From NCBI GenBank assembly GCA_947652115.1, contig OX393569.1, positions 10,401,144-10,465,143 on the forward strand: DNA of 64,000 nucleotides. Reading direction: 5' to 3'. Under the pieces are notes generated by a model, which saw only the letters and a list, made by a program, of their open reading frames with translations, made no database searches and was not told the DNA's origin. Both the position numbers and the translations under genes were made by a program. Shown one piece after another: positions 1 through 9,375 of the stretch; positions within the stretch are counted from its first letter, which is position 1, and each line of letters begins with the position of its first letter. Origin of the DNA: Blastomussa wellsi (Eukaryota > Cnidaria > Anthozoa > Scleractinia > Plerogyridae).

Positions 1-160
1 ATGTATTTCTTTCATTGCTCTCTTGGAAGGTGGAATAAAGAAGCCTGAAAAAATTAAGGGCTTTAATTCAACGGGATTCGAACCCGTGACCTCCCGTGAG
101 TAGTGAAATGACGTAAAGCATATGAAATAAATCATGTATGAATTGCGGATGTAGATGAAA
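1..160 (-). repeat. tRNA-derived SINE, 3' portion
   Basis: Read on the minus strand, about 100-60 holds a tRNA-like B box (GGTTCGAATCCC) followed by a CAGGCTTCTT segment. The same B box and tail pattern recurs at 36936-37105 and, diverged, at 38915-38995. The A-box half is not recognisable here. I infer a decayed SINE rather than a working tRNA gene. Confidence 0.45.
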
Positions 161-179
161 ATGGAAATGATCATCGCAG

Positions 180-497
180 TGAATAATTGGATGAAGGATT
201 CATCTATTCTCTTTCCGACATGAAGACTGAAAGGCCGTTTACACGACAGCAAAATTTGGGCTTCCTGAATTTATTGTGTTTGAAATACAGGAAATGCAGG
301 TTGTCAAAACATTTGGAAACAAAATGGTAAATGTACTTTATTGTTTAGTATTTGGGAGGATGTTTTAGGTTATTGGTAACATCAGTGAAAGAAAATTAAC
401 TGAAAAAAGCAGTCCACTAAATTAAATAATTTCACTAAAAGCTTGAACGTGTGAATAGTTAATTCTGTATGCAGAATTGCATGGCTTTGACATTATT
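180..497 (+). repeat. Left part of an old interspersed repeat, split by later insertions
   Basis: This stretch matches, with many differences, the 51120-51440 part of the piggyBac-like element at 50686-52266. Shared landmarks are GAAGGATTCATCTAT, ACAAAATGGTAA and GCAGAATTGCA. The homology resumes at 9827, so everything from about 498 to 9826 was inserted into this older copy. Confidence 0.55.
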
Positions 498-603
498 TAA
501 CAATTATTCGCCGAAGGCGAAGTGAATATTGGTGAATATTCCCCGAGACGAAGTTGAGGGGAATATTCACCAATGTTCACGAGCCTGAGGCGAATAATTG
601 TTT
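498..603. mobile_element. Foldback (hairpin) MITE
   Basis: AACAATTATTCGCC at the left edge returns as GGCGAATAATTGTT at the right edge. The inner arms GGTGAATATTCCCC and GGGGAATATTCACC also pair around a short loop. It is a noncoding palindrome of about 105 bp that directly abuts the TA-flanked MITE to its right. Confidence 0.65.
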
Positions 604-854
604 TAGTATAATTACTCAGGTGATTATAGAAAAACTCGCGGACAACAGACTATTTCTCTTGTACTAAGTCCCGTCTTTCCTCCTGACCGAGACGTAAACC
701 TTTGACAAGCATTTATTCATCTCGTTGACCTCCATTGTCTCAAAGTCAGTGGTAAATTCGGTTTGTTGTTGAAACAATTCTGTTAGATAAATAAAGTGTT
801 GCGAAAATTTAATAGTTGTTTTGATTTACTCATGCATGTCGACGTAATTAAGCG

Positions 855-859
855 AAACG
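855..859. repeat. Target-site duplication, left side of E1 (AAACG)
   Basis: The five bases AAACG directly precede the terminal AGTAGTAGAGCC of E1 and recur directly after the opposite terminus at 9544-9548. This indicates that the whole 860-9543 block entered as one unit. Confidence 0.7.
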
Positions 860-1026
860 AGTAGTAGAGCCGGCATGAAACAAATACCACCTGCGTCGTG
901 CACCGATTGTCACAACTTCGCCGAAGTGGAACCAAGCTCGCCAAATGCTCGCATGGTTCCACTTCGGCGAAGTTGTGACAACGGTGCACTCCTTGGTAGT
1001 ATTTGTTTCATGCCGGCTCTACTACT
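860..1026. repeat. E1 left terminal hairpin
   Basis: This 167-bp imperfect palindrome has an outer stem of about 28 bp (AGTAGTAGAGCCGGCATGAA pairing with its complement before 1026). An asymmetric internal loop follows, with different sequences on the two strands. Then come a short GTGCACCG/CGGTGCAC stem with a bulged A, an inner stem of about 28 bp (TTGTCACAACTTCGCCGAAG and its complement), and a loop of about 19 nt. The asymmetric bubble recalls parvovirus-type telomeres in shape only; I see no sequence relation. Confidence 0.8.
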
Positions 1027-1082
1027 TGGCAGAAGAACATTGGCACGTTCAATCAATTAGACAGAAGAGGCGGAGGCCAAAA

Positions 1083-1475
1083 ATGGTTCGCGGAGAAAAC
1101 AACTGCGAGTGGTTGCTAAGAAACCGGCGCAAGAACTGCGGCAAAAAGTGCAGCGGAAAATATTGTTATCAGCAAAAATGGCAAGAGAAAAAAGGAATGC
1201 AGCAGCCGTCGCCATGTCGCAGCTGCGGAATAGGAGTAATAACAGACCACCGGTTATGTGTGAATTGCGGAGGGGACACGTTGCAAAAGCGGTTAAAACG
1301 AATAGAGAAAAAAGCCAAGAAAAATTTTGAACTTGTTTTGAGTGAGCTCCAAAAGAGACCACCGACAATGCGTGAATTGCGGAGGGGACACATGCAAAAG
1401 CGGTTAAAACGAATTGAGAAAAAAGCCAAGAAAAATTTTGAACTTGTTTTGCGTGAGCTCCAAAAAACCAATTAG
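1083..1475 (+). CDS. Small Cys-rich, Lys-rich basic protein (E1 left arm)
   Basis: The 130-residue ORF starts at MVRGENNCEWLL, the first ATG after the terminal hairpin. Cysteines sit in two clusters: NCEWLLRNRRKNCGKKCSG near residues 7-25 and PCRSCG...LCVNCGGD near residues 40-60. The spacing resembles zinc-binding modules. The C-terminal half is lysine-rich and helical (KRLKRIEKKAKKNFELVL) and occurs twice because of a tandem DNA duplication. Its role is unknown; nucleic-acid binding is an inference from the zinc-like and basic composition. In the right arm only the first 30 or so codons survive, fused to the replication gene. The pre-duplication protein may have been shorter. Confidence 0.55.
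   Translation: MVRGENNCEWLLRNRRKNCGKKCSGKYCYQQKWQEKKGMQQPSPCRSCGIGVITDHRLCVNCGGDTLQKRLKRIEKKAKKNFELVLSELQKRPPTMRELRRGHMQKRLKRIEKKAKKNFELVLRELQKTN
1260..1471 (+). repeat. Tandem duplication of about 112 bp inside the Cys-rich gene
   Basis: GTGAATTGCGGAGGGGACAC begins at 1260 and again at 1372, and both copies run through GAACTTGTTTTG. The period is not a multiple of three, so the second copy opens in another frame (MRELRRGHM versus CVNCGGDTL). A 1-bp length difference then restores the shared KRLKRIEKKAKKNFELVL reading. Confidence 0.7.
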
Positions 1476-1618
1476 AGAAAACCACCATTTAGAGAAAAGC
1501 CCCAAAAGAAAATGAACCAATTAGAGAAAAGCAACAAAAGCAAAATGGCAGAGCAAATGACGAAGCAGGAAATTGAGGAACTAGAAGAAATCTTCGAAAT
1601 GGACTTTGCGGGAATTTA

Positions 1619-1986
1619 GGAGAGCGCATTTTTTTTTTCCGCACCCAAATTTTCGGCAACTTTTTTCTTGCCACAAGCCAGACAAATACCACTTTTTTCT
1701 TGCCACAAGCCAAACTTGGAGAGCGCATTTTTTTTTTCGGCACCCAAATTTTCGGCAACTTTTTTGTTGCCACAAGCCAGACAAATACCACTTTTTTCTT
1801 GCCACAAGCCAAACTTGGAGAGCGCATTTTTTTTTCGGCACCCAAATTTTCGGCAACTTTTTTTTTCTTCCAAACGCGCATGCACACAAGAACAGCGGAT
1901 ATTTTCTCTTGGAGAGCGCATTTTTTCGGCACCCAAATTTTCGGCAACTTTATTCTTGCCACAATCCAACCACTTTTCCAGCAAGC
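1619..1986 (+). repeat. Four tandem repeats with T-tracts in the E1 leader region
   Basis: The units start with GGAGAGCGCATTTTTT at 1619, 1718, 1817 and 1911. The first two are 99 bp, the third is about 94 bp and partly diverged, and the fourth is shortened. Each carries a CGGCACCCAAATTTTCGGCA core and long T runs. The array lies between the Cys-rich ORF and the putative replication gene, where an origin or promoter would fit. An ORF runs through it by chance. The whole array is missing from the right arm. Confidence 0.75.
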
Positions 1987-4870
1987 ATGCAAAAGGTGCA
2001 AACAAAGGCGCCAGCACAAAAAACAAACAAACGGGTTGCCAAAATCCCCCAATTGAACAAATACGTTGCCGGAAGTATACAAAAAATGTCTTCGCAACCG
2101 CTAGTGAATTTCGACAACGAAACAGTGGTTGTGCAACCTTCCAATGCTTTGTTTTTCTCCGGGGCCAACGCAACACCCGCTGCAAACGACGAAGTTGCAG
2201 TGACAAACGTCGACGACGCAACAACCGCTGCAAACGACGAAGAAGAAAAACAGGACGTTGCAGCAACACCCACTGCAAACGACGAAGAAGAAAAACAGGA
2301 AGTTGCAGCAACACCCGCTGCAAACGACGTTGCAGCGACGAACGACGCGACAAGAAAAACCTTCGAAAGCATGGGACTGCGGTACGAGAAATCTGTTGCC
2401 TACCACCTGCTACTCGAAAACGCCTGGGACAGCAATCTCCTGGCCGACATCGCCAAGGTTGACTATCTGGCAGGGAACCAAGGTCGCACGAATCTGCGGC
2501 CATTGGCTGGTCTTCCGCCTTTCGTCGACGACATCTTCGTATTTGGCTATCTTTCCAGAGAGCAGTGCGTCTACAAGAGAGGAAACATCTCCTGCACCGA
2601 GGGCCCAGAAGGCGCGGCAAAAACTGTCGTGGCAAACATAGCAATAGCTTTGCAAAATGTCCTGGGGAAACGCCAGACCACAAACATCGTCCACACAGTG
2701 GGGCAAGGGAAAGCGGAAAACAGCGCAATCCGAGCCACCATCGAGAGAATCGAGAAAAACACCTGGAGCAGGGCAAAAAGCAGCTGGTTTCTGCTACACC
2801 CCGAGGAAAAGATCGCCGGCTATTTCGTAGCGAAAATCGACGTTTCCGAAGTCCATATGGAAGAGTTGCACCAGGTGCTGCCGGTTTTCGCAAATCGTCT
2901 GGTCTCCATCGACTACACACAAGACTTTTCGAGCACTTTGGATCGCAAAGCTCTTGTGGCCCACCTTGGGTTCGAAACGGCAGGGAGTTTGTCCGCCGCA
3001 ATGGGAGAAACCACCCCCCTGCTCTTGGACAACACCAACAGCGTCGGGGAGCACTGCTGCACCTGGCTCGAGACCACAGAAGAAACCACAACCACCCGAA
3101 ACAAGATCTACAACAAAGTTGTTTCGAATTTCGAGGCAGGAGAAATCCACGAGCCTGTTGGCGGGCACCTGGCAGAATACGCCAACTGCCCCAACCAGTG
3201 GCTCCGCCGAACCTTCTTCCACCCAGACGTGCAAGCCCGAGGTTGTACTCGAATCGAAACCACTATCTATGGCCTCCCACTCGACGAACTATCGAACGAG
3301 AAAGCTTCCACCTGCATCGAGAAAGTCTTGGCGCAGGTTTCTGTCCACGGCGACGAACAAGCTCTTTGTGGTCCAACCGCCCAGCAAGCAGTGACAAAAC
3401 CTCGCCGCGACCCTCGACAGGTGCCTTGTTCTCGCGGACAGACCACAAGGCCACATCTTCGTCACGTGGGGCGGCCACACAACAACAGGCCGGATCTTTG
3501 GAGTCCACGTGCGCCCCACCCAAGCGAACATCCAAGACCCAGCCAAGTGGGAAAAAGCAGTGCAGTGGGCGGCAGGGGACTTCGGCTTCCGGGGTTGCCC
3601 GATTTTCCGGGTCGACATTCTGGCCGCCGCCGACGAAGGTGTGGAGCTCGGTCCGCTCCGCTGTTTTCGGAAAGACGAAAACGCCCGCACCATCCTCGCA
3701 GCGAGCAAAAAACCGACGCAGCTCCACCCGAACGGAGGCAACCTGCCAACACTTCTGCCGCCAACAGACAAGATCGTGTGGGAATGGCGGACCAAAAAAT
3801 GCCACGCCATCGGAAACGATTCTTCGAAATACGAGCTCCAAGAAGTGCCAGAAATCGCCCAACAGCGGAAAATATCTGCGCTTTCGACAAGAAACCGAGA
3901 GAAAGTTCTCGAGGAGCTTTGCTGGGCCCGCACAGCCGAGGAGTGGAAACGAGCCCACTGGGAAAGAGAAGAAAATCGGCGCAAAAAAGAGGAAGAAAAC
4001 ACAAAGATTCGCCAAGCGGAAATAGAGACCCTTGGCGTCTATGCCGAGACAAAGGAAAAAATAGAAAGAAAAAGCCGAGGGACCCGCGCAAAAATCTTGC
4101 TCGCTCTTGCGGAGGGCACAAAAAAAGTTTCGGAGCTGGCCGCAAACAAGATATGGAAAGTTCTTGGTTTTCGCGTGAAAGAAGAGCAATATCAGGTTGT
4201 CTTGCAGGAAACAAGTTCTTCGGACTGTGTTTCTGTTTGGGCGACGAAAGGTCTGCGAAAAATCCTCCACGAATGTGCGGCCTTCTTCCGCAAGGAGGAA
4301 GACAAATTTGGTCGGAAACTTTTCTGGCTTGTGGCTTTCGACGGTGTCGGCACGCTTGGAGGGTTGGAGTTGCAAATCGAATCCCCGAAAACCTTTGTGT
4401 CCAACGAGGGCAAAACAATTGTGTGGAATCCAATACAAGTTCTCAAAGCCCCAGACCCTGGTCGACTCCCAATCTTGCGGGCTCTTGGGGCGAAATGCGA
4501 AGAATACGACAAACTTTGCGCAGATCTCGCCAAAACCAAAACCAATTTTTCCGAAGTCTCTGCGCCAGCAAACAAAGACATGAAAAAAACAACAGACCTG
4601 CTGGCAGGAGAGTACATAGCCAAACGTTTCGCAGCGACAATCTTCCGAAACTCTCCGCGGACCATTCTATTCCTGCTCTCGCTCGGCGAAGACGGGGAAC
4701 CGAAAACAGACGAAGAAACCCCAACGCACGGATACTTCCTGGAAAGAGAGATCGAGGCAATGGGAGGCCTCCACGCGTTGGAAAAAAGAAAAACCCCATT
4801 GCATTGCCGGCTTGGGGAGGAGAAAACGACACCGAGCAAGAAAAAAAGCCGCCGGGTTGCCCTGGCGTAG
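1987..4870 (+). pseudogene. Large putative replication protein of E1, left copy, frameshifted
   Basis: The likely start is MQKVQTKAPAQK at 1987; the full frame would be about 960 codons. Residues of roughly 55-120 form an acidic low-complexity repeat (variants of ANDEEEKQ.VAATP). A conserved-looking middle part follows (TIERIEKNTWSRAKSSWF, AKIDVSEVHMEELHQ, SIDYTQDF, TRNKIYNKV, ARGCTRIETT). The D-x-T-x-DF, YNK and R-x-E pattern vaguely recalls Rep_trans-type replication initiators; this is a weak inference. The C-terminal part has a charged coiled coil (REENRRKKEEENTKIRQ) and a basic tail (KKKSRRVALA). A 2-bp loss in a CT run near 3361-3366, seen against the right arm, shifts the frame, and 24 bp near 2909 is also missing, in frame. 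No Walker A motif is visible. Confidence 0.55.
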
Positions 4871-4875
4871 ACAAA

Positions 4876-5166
4876 CTATATCGCAACAACCAATCCTCCT
4901 TCGGTGCAGAAAACAAAACTGCCCCGGCAAGCAAAAACAAAAAGCTCTCCCAATCCCCAGTCCAACCATTTTTCTGCAGTCTCTGCATCGATATGTCCAA
5001 CAATGTTGGCCGGATTGTCTTCCATCGAGGTGCAGAACTTGCGAAGAGCTCTCCAATCCTTCCAGCGGACTTTGTCTTCTTGCTGCTCCCATTCTTTCTT
5101 TCGGGCGTGGAATCGGCGGAAAGGAAAATGCGGCACACAACCAGGTGGCAGAACCACAAGATCCAT
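4876..5166 (-). CDS. Small convergent ORF of E1, left copy (96 aa)
   Basis: The ORF starts MDLVVLPPGCVPHFPF and ends GLVVAI just 5 bp beyond the stop of the large gene on the other strand. The middle is charged (HARKKEWEQQEDKVRWKDW) and the last 25 residues are hydrophobic (ELFVFACRGSFVFCTEGG), so membrane association is possible. The two arms differ at only a few residues, the ORF is open in both, and it follows the coiled-coil gene in the same direction. It is not recognised as any known family. Confidence 0.5.
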   Translation of the reverse strand: MDLVVLPPGCVPHFPFRRFHARKKEWEQQEDKVRWKDWRALRKFCTSMEDNPANIVGHIDAETAEKWLDWGLGELFVFACRGSFVFCTEGGLVVAI

Positions 5167-5306
5167 TGTATATTGCATTGCATTGCAGCTATCCAATTGG
5201 ATGCACTCTAGTCCATTGGACGAATTCTTTTGTGCGAAGGCTGCTGTGGATGGTTGGGCAACTGCACATTTTCGGGTGGCGTGGCATTCCGTTGTTTCCA
5301 CTCTTC

Positions 5307-5727
5307 CTATTTCAGCCGCAGTATTGCATGCAGAAAAAAGAGGGCAGAGGCAATCCCGCCAACAATCCCAACAACCTCCACAACACCCCAAGCAGCAGAC
5401 GTTGCGGCATTGGCGGCACGCACCACCCTGTCTGTTTCTGCACGCAGGGCATTGCTGTTTTTTTCTATGCTCTCCAGGATTCCTTTGCTATTTTCTTCCA
5501 ATTCCGCTTCCAGCCCTTGCAAACCTTTCCCAATCTCCTCCACATCTTCGAAGTGGCTTTCTTGGGTCTGCAACAACAAATCCATATTTTTCTGCAGGTC
5601 CTGCACGCCGGCCAGGATCTGCGGCAGAAGAACATCCTGCCACTTTTCGGTTTCTGCGGGCTTTGCAGCCACGGTTTCTGCTGTTGCAGCCGCTGTTTCG
5701 GTTTTTCTATCGAGAACGCCTGCTTCT
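5307..5727 (-). pseudogene. HTH/coiled-coil/TM protein of E1, left copy, truncated
   Basis: The N-terminal part lies in the assembly gap. What remains begins at EAGVLDRKTE and includes the coiled coil (LPQILAGVQDLQKNMDLLLQ) and the hydrophobic segment (AAWGVVEVVGIVGGIASALF). A TAC-to-TAG change ends the frame at 5307, about 30 codons earlier than the right-arm copy. A short insertion of TVA-type residues in the Ala/Thr linker also distinguishes the two copies. Confidence 0.6.
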
Positions 5728-5927
5728 NNNNNNNNNNNNNNNNNNNNNNNNNNNNNNNNNNNNNNNNNNNNNNNNNNNNNNNNNNNNNNNNNNNNNNNNN
5801 NNNNNNNNNNNNNNNNNNNNNNNNNNNNNNNNNNNNNNNNNNNNNNNNNNNNNNNNNNNNNNNNNNNNNNNNNNNNNNNNNNNNNNNNNNNNNNNNNNNN
5901 NNNNNNNNNNNNNNNNNNNNNNNNNNN
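5728..5927. other. Assembly gap (200 N) at the centre of the E1 inverted repeat
   Basis: The gap is exactly 200 N, so it is probably a placeholder rather than a measured length. The left arm stops inside the coiled-coil gene. The right arm continues about 185 bp further inward, to about 55 bp upstream of that gene's start. The unseen sequence must contain the junction of the two arms. Confidence 0.95.
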
Positions 5928-5982
5928 AAAAACACCAATTTGGAGGCGGTGTCCCCAAAAATATCTGCAAAAAATATATGCA

Positions 5983-6618
5983 ATGCCGCCTGCAAAAGTG
6001 CTTTCCCCCGAAGAAACACGAGAAATTGTCGCGACAAGAGGCGAACTTGCACCCAGGGAGATACAAAAGAAATTCGGCATTGGCACAACAAGGCTCTACA
6101 GAATATGGAGAGAAGCAGGCGTTCTCGATAGAAAAACCGAAACAGCAGAAACCGCAGCTGCAAAGCCCGCAGAAACCGAAAAGTGGCAGGATGTTCTTCT
6201 GCCGCAGATCCTGGCCGGCGTGCAGGACCTGCAGAAAAATATGGATTTGTTGCTGGAGACCCAAGAAAGCCACTTCAAAGATGTGGAGGAGATTGGGGAA
6301 GGTTTGCAAGGACTGGAAGCGGAATTGGAAGAAAATAGCGAAGGAATCCTGGAGAGCATAGAAAAAAACAGCAATGCCCTGCGTGCAGAAACAGACAGGG
6401 TGGTGCGTGCCGCCAATGCCGCAACGTCTGCTGCTTGGGGTGTTGTGGAGGTTGTTGGGATTGTTGGCGGGATTGCCTCTGCCCTCTTTTTTCTGCATGC
6501 AATACTGCGGCCGAAATACGAAGAGTGGAAACAACGGAATGCCACGCCACCCGAAAATGTGCAGTTGCCCAGCCATCCACAGCAGCCTTCGCACAAAAGA
6601 ATTCGTCCAATGGACTAG
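5983..6618 (+). CDS. HTH/coiled-coil/transmembrane protein of E1 (211 aa, intact copy)
   Basis: The start is MPPAKVLSPEETREIV, the first ATG in this frame after the gap. Residues of about 8-42 look like a helix-turn-helix of the homeodomain-like/transposase-HTH sort (PREIQKKFGIGTTRLYRIWR). An Ala/Thr/Lys linker follows, then a long coiled coil at about 65-135 (DVEEIGEGLQGLEAELEE, SIEKNSNALRAETDRVV). A Gly-rich transmembrane segment (VVEVVGIVGGIASALFFLHA) lies near 145-170, with a polar tail ending HKRIRPMD. The mix of an apparent DNA-binding head and a membrane anchor is unusual. A role tethering the element's DNA to a membrane is only speculation. The small ORF at 6660 follows in the same direction. 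Confidence 0.65.
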   Translation: MPPAKVLSPEETREIVATRGELAPREIQKKFGIGTTRLYRIWREAGVLDRKTETAETAAAKPAETEKWQDVLLPQILAGVQDLQKNMDLLLETQESHFKDVEEIGEGLQGLEAELEENSEGILESIEKNSNALRAETDRVVRAANAATSAAWGVVEVVGIVGGIASALFFLHAILRPKYEEWKQRNATPPENVQLPSHPQQPSHKRIRPMD

Positions 6619-6659
6619 AGTGCATCCAATTGGATAGCTGCAATGCAATGCAATATACA

Positions 6660-6950
6660 ATGGATCTTGTGGTTCTGCCACCTGGTTGTGTGCCGCATTT
6701 TCCTTTCCGCCGATTCCACGCCCGAAAGAAAGAATGGGAGCAGCAAGAAGACAAAGTCCGCTGGAAGGATTGGAGAGCTCTTCGCAAGTTCTGCACCTCG
6801 ATGGAAGACAATCCAGCCAACATTGTCGGACATATCGATGCAGAGACTGCAGAAAAATGGTTGGACTGGGGATTGGGAGAGCTTTTTGTTGTTGCTTGCC
6901 GGGGCAGTTTTGTTTTCTGCACCGAAGGAGGATTGGTTGTTGCGATATAG
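6660..6950 (+). CDS. Small convergent ORF of E1, right copy (96 aa)
   Basis: It is the inverted partner of 4876-5166 and is open throughout. It starts 41 bp after the stop of the coiled-coil gene, so the two could share a transcript. Its TAG stop is 5 bp from the stop codon of the oppositely oriented large gene. It has a charged middle and a hydrophobic C-terminus (ELFVVACRGSFVFCTEGG). No family is recognised. Confidence 0.5.
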   Translation: MDLVVLPPGCVPHFPFRRFHARKKEWEQQEDKVRWKDWRALRKFCTSMEDNPANIVGHIDAETAEKWLDWGLGELFVVACRGSFVFCTEGGLVVAI

Positions 6951-6955
6951 TTTGT

Positions 6956-9319
6956 CTACGCCAGGGCAACCCGGCGGCTTTTTTTCTTGCTCTGTGTCGT
7001 TTTCTCCTCCCCAAGCCGGCAATGCAATGGGGTTTTTCTTTTTTCCAACGCGTGGAGGCCTCCCATTGCCTCGATCTCTCTTTCCAGGAAGTATCCGTGC
7101 GTTGGGGTTTCTTCGTCTGTTTTCGGTTCCCCGTCTTCGCCGAGCGAGAGCAGGAATAGAATGGTCCGCGGAGAGTTTCGGAAGATTGTTGCTGCGAAAC
7201 GTTTGGCTATGTACTCTCCTGCCAGCAGGTCTGTTGTTTTTTTCGTGTCTTTGTTTGCTGGCGCAGAGACTTCGGAAAAATTGGTTTTGGTTTTGGCGAG
7301 ATCTGCGCAAAGTTTGTCGTATTCTTCGCATTTCGCCCCAAGAGCCCGCAAGATTGGGAGTCGACCAGGGTATGCGGCTTCGAGAACTTGTATTGAATTC
7401 CACACAATTGTTTTGCCCTCGTTGGACACGAAGGTTTTCGGGGATTCGATTTGCAACTCTAACCCTCCAAGCGTGCCGACACCGTCGAAAGCCACAAGCC
7501 AGAAAAGTTTCCGACCAAATTTGTCTTCCTCCTTGCGGAAGAAGGCCGCGCATTCATGGAGGATTTTTCGCAGACCTTTCGTCGCCCAAACAGAAACACA
7601 GTCCGAAGAACTTGTTTCCTGCAAGACAACCCGATATTGCTCTTCTTTCGCGCGAAAACCAAGAACTTTGCATATCTTGTTTGCGGCCAGCTCCGAAACT
7701 TATTTTGTGCCCTCCGCAAGAGCGAGCAAGATTTTTGCGCGGGTCCCTCGGCTTTTTCTTTCTATTTTTTCCTTTGTCTCGGCATAGACGCGAAAGGTCT
7801 CTATTTCCGCTTGGCGAATCTTTGTGTTTTCTTCCTCTTTTTTGCGCAGATTTTCTTCTCTTTCCCAGTGGGCTCGTTTCCACTCCTCAGCTGTGCAGGC
7901 CCAGCAAAGCTCCTTGAGAACTTTCTCTCGGTTTCTTGTCGAAAGTGCAGATATTTTCCGCTGTTGGGCGATTTCTGGCACTTCTTGGAGCTCGTATTTC
8001 AAAGAATCGTTTCCGAAGGCGTGGCATTTTTTGGTCCGCCATTCCCACACGATTTTGTCTGTTGGCGGCAGAAGTGTTGGCAGGTTGCCTCCGTTCGGGT
8101 GGAGCTGCGTCGGTTTTTTGCTCGCTGCGAGGATGGTGCGGGCGTTTTCGTCTTTCTGAAAACAGCGGAGCGGACCGAGCTCCACCCCTTCGTCGTCTGC
8201 GGCCAGAATGTCGTCCCGGAAAATAGGGCAACACCGGAAGCCGAAGTCCCCTGCCGCCCACTGCACTGCTTTTTCCCACTTGGCTGGGTCTTGGATGTTC
8301 GCTTGGGTGGGGCACACGTGGACTCCAAAGATCCGGCCTGTTGTTGTGTGGCCGCCCCACGCGACGAAGATGTGGCCTTGTGGTCTGTCCGCAAGAACAA
8401 GGCACCTGTCGAGGGTCGCGGCGAGGTTTTGCCACTGCTTGCTGGGAGGTTGGACCACAAAGAGAGCTTGTTCGTCGCCGTGGACAGAAACCTGCGCCAA
8501 GACTTTCTTGATGCAGGTGGAAGCTTTCTCGTTCGATAGTTCGTCGAGTGGGAGGCCATAGAGAGTGGTTTTGATTCGAGTACAACCTCGGGCTTGCACG
8601 TCTGGGTGGAAGAATGAATGGCGGAGCCGCTGGTTGGGGCAGTCGGCGTATTCTGCCAGGTGCCCGCCAACAGGCTCGCGGATTTCTCCTGCCTCGAAAT
8701 TCGAAACGACTTTGTTGTAGATCTTGTTTCGGGTGGTTGTGGTTTCTTCTGTGGTCTCGAGCCAGGTGCAGCAGTGCTCCCCGACGCTGTCGGTGTTGTC
8801 CAAGAGCAGGGGGGTGGTTTCTCCCATTGCGGCGGACAAACTCCCTGCCGTTTCAAACCCAAGGTGGGCCACAAGAGCTTTGCGATCCAAAGTGCCCGAA
8901 AAGTCTTGTGTGTAGTCGATGGAGTAGATATCATAGCCGAAGCCCCCGACCAGACGATTTGCGAAAACCAGCAGCGCCTGGTGCAACTCTTCCATTGGGA
9001 CTTCGGAAACGTCGATTTTCGCTACGAAATAGCTGGCGATCTTTTCCTCGGGGTGTAGCAGAAACCAGCTGCTTTTTGCCCTGCTCCAGGTGTTTTTCTT
9101 GATTCTCTCGATGGTGGCTCGGATTGCGCTGTTTTCCGCTTTCCCTTGCCCCACTGTGTGGACGATGTTTGTGGTCTGGCATTTCCCCAGGACATTTTGC
9201 AAAGCTATTGCTATGTTTGCCACGACAGTTTGATAACAATATTTTCCGCTGCACTTTTTGCCGCAGTTCTTGCGCCGGTTTCTTAGCAACCACTCGCAGT
9301 TGTTTTCTCCGCGAACCAT
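6956..9319 (-). pseudogene. Fused remnant of the Cys-rich gene and large replication gene, E1 right copy
   Basis: The frame opens at MVRGENNCEWLL (9319) and runs about 30 codons of the Cys-rich gene to GKYCYQ. It then jumps directly into the middle of the replication gene (TVVANIAIALQNV) because about 1.45 kb is deleted, with roughly 1 bp of microhomology. The deletion leaves the two parts in frame. It keeps GGFGYDIY, which the left copy lost, and the CT run is intact here. A change that turns an AAA codon into TAA stops the frame near 7698, after LALAEGTK. The remainder (to 6956) stays open and ends SRRVALA. Conserved-looking segments (SIDYTQDFSGTLDRKAL, RNKIYNKVVSNFEAG, ARGCTRIKTTLYG) are the same as in the left copy. 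Confidence 0.6.
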
Positions 9320-9375
9320 TTTTGGCCTCCGCCTCTTCTGTCTAATTGATTGAACGTGCCAATGTTCTTCTGCCA

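Noticed and set aside
1606..5211. A 1201-codon open frame across the E1 left arm
   Set aside because: It runs through the T-tract repeats upstream and, after the 2-bp loss near 3364, continues in a frame that does not match the right arm. Only the middle (1987 to about 3364) is credible coding sequence.
5707..7014. Long minus-strand ORFs opposite the E1 right-arm genes
   Set aside because: They are antisense to the coiled-coil gene and small ORF. GC-rich coding DNA leaves such shadows open by chance.
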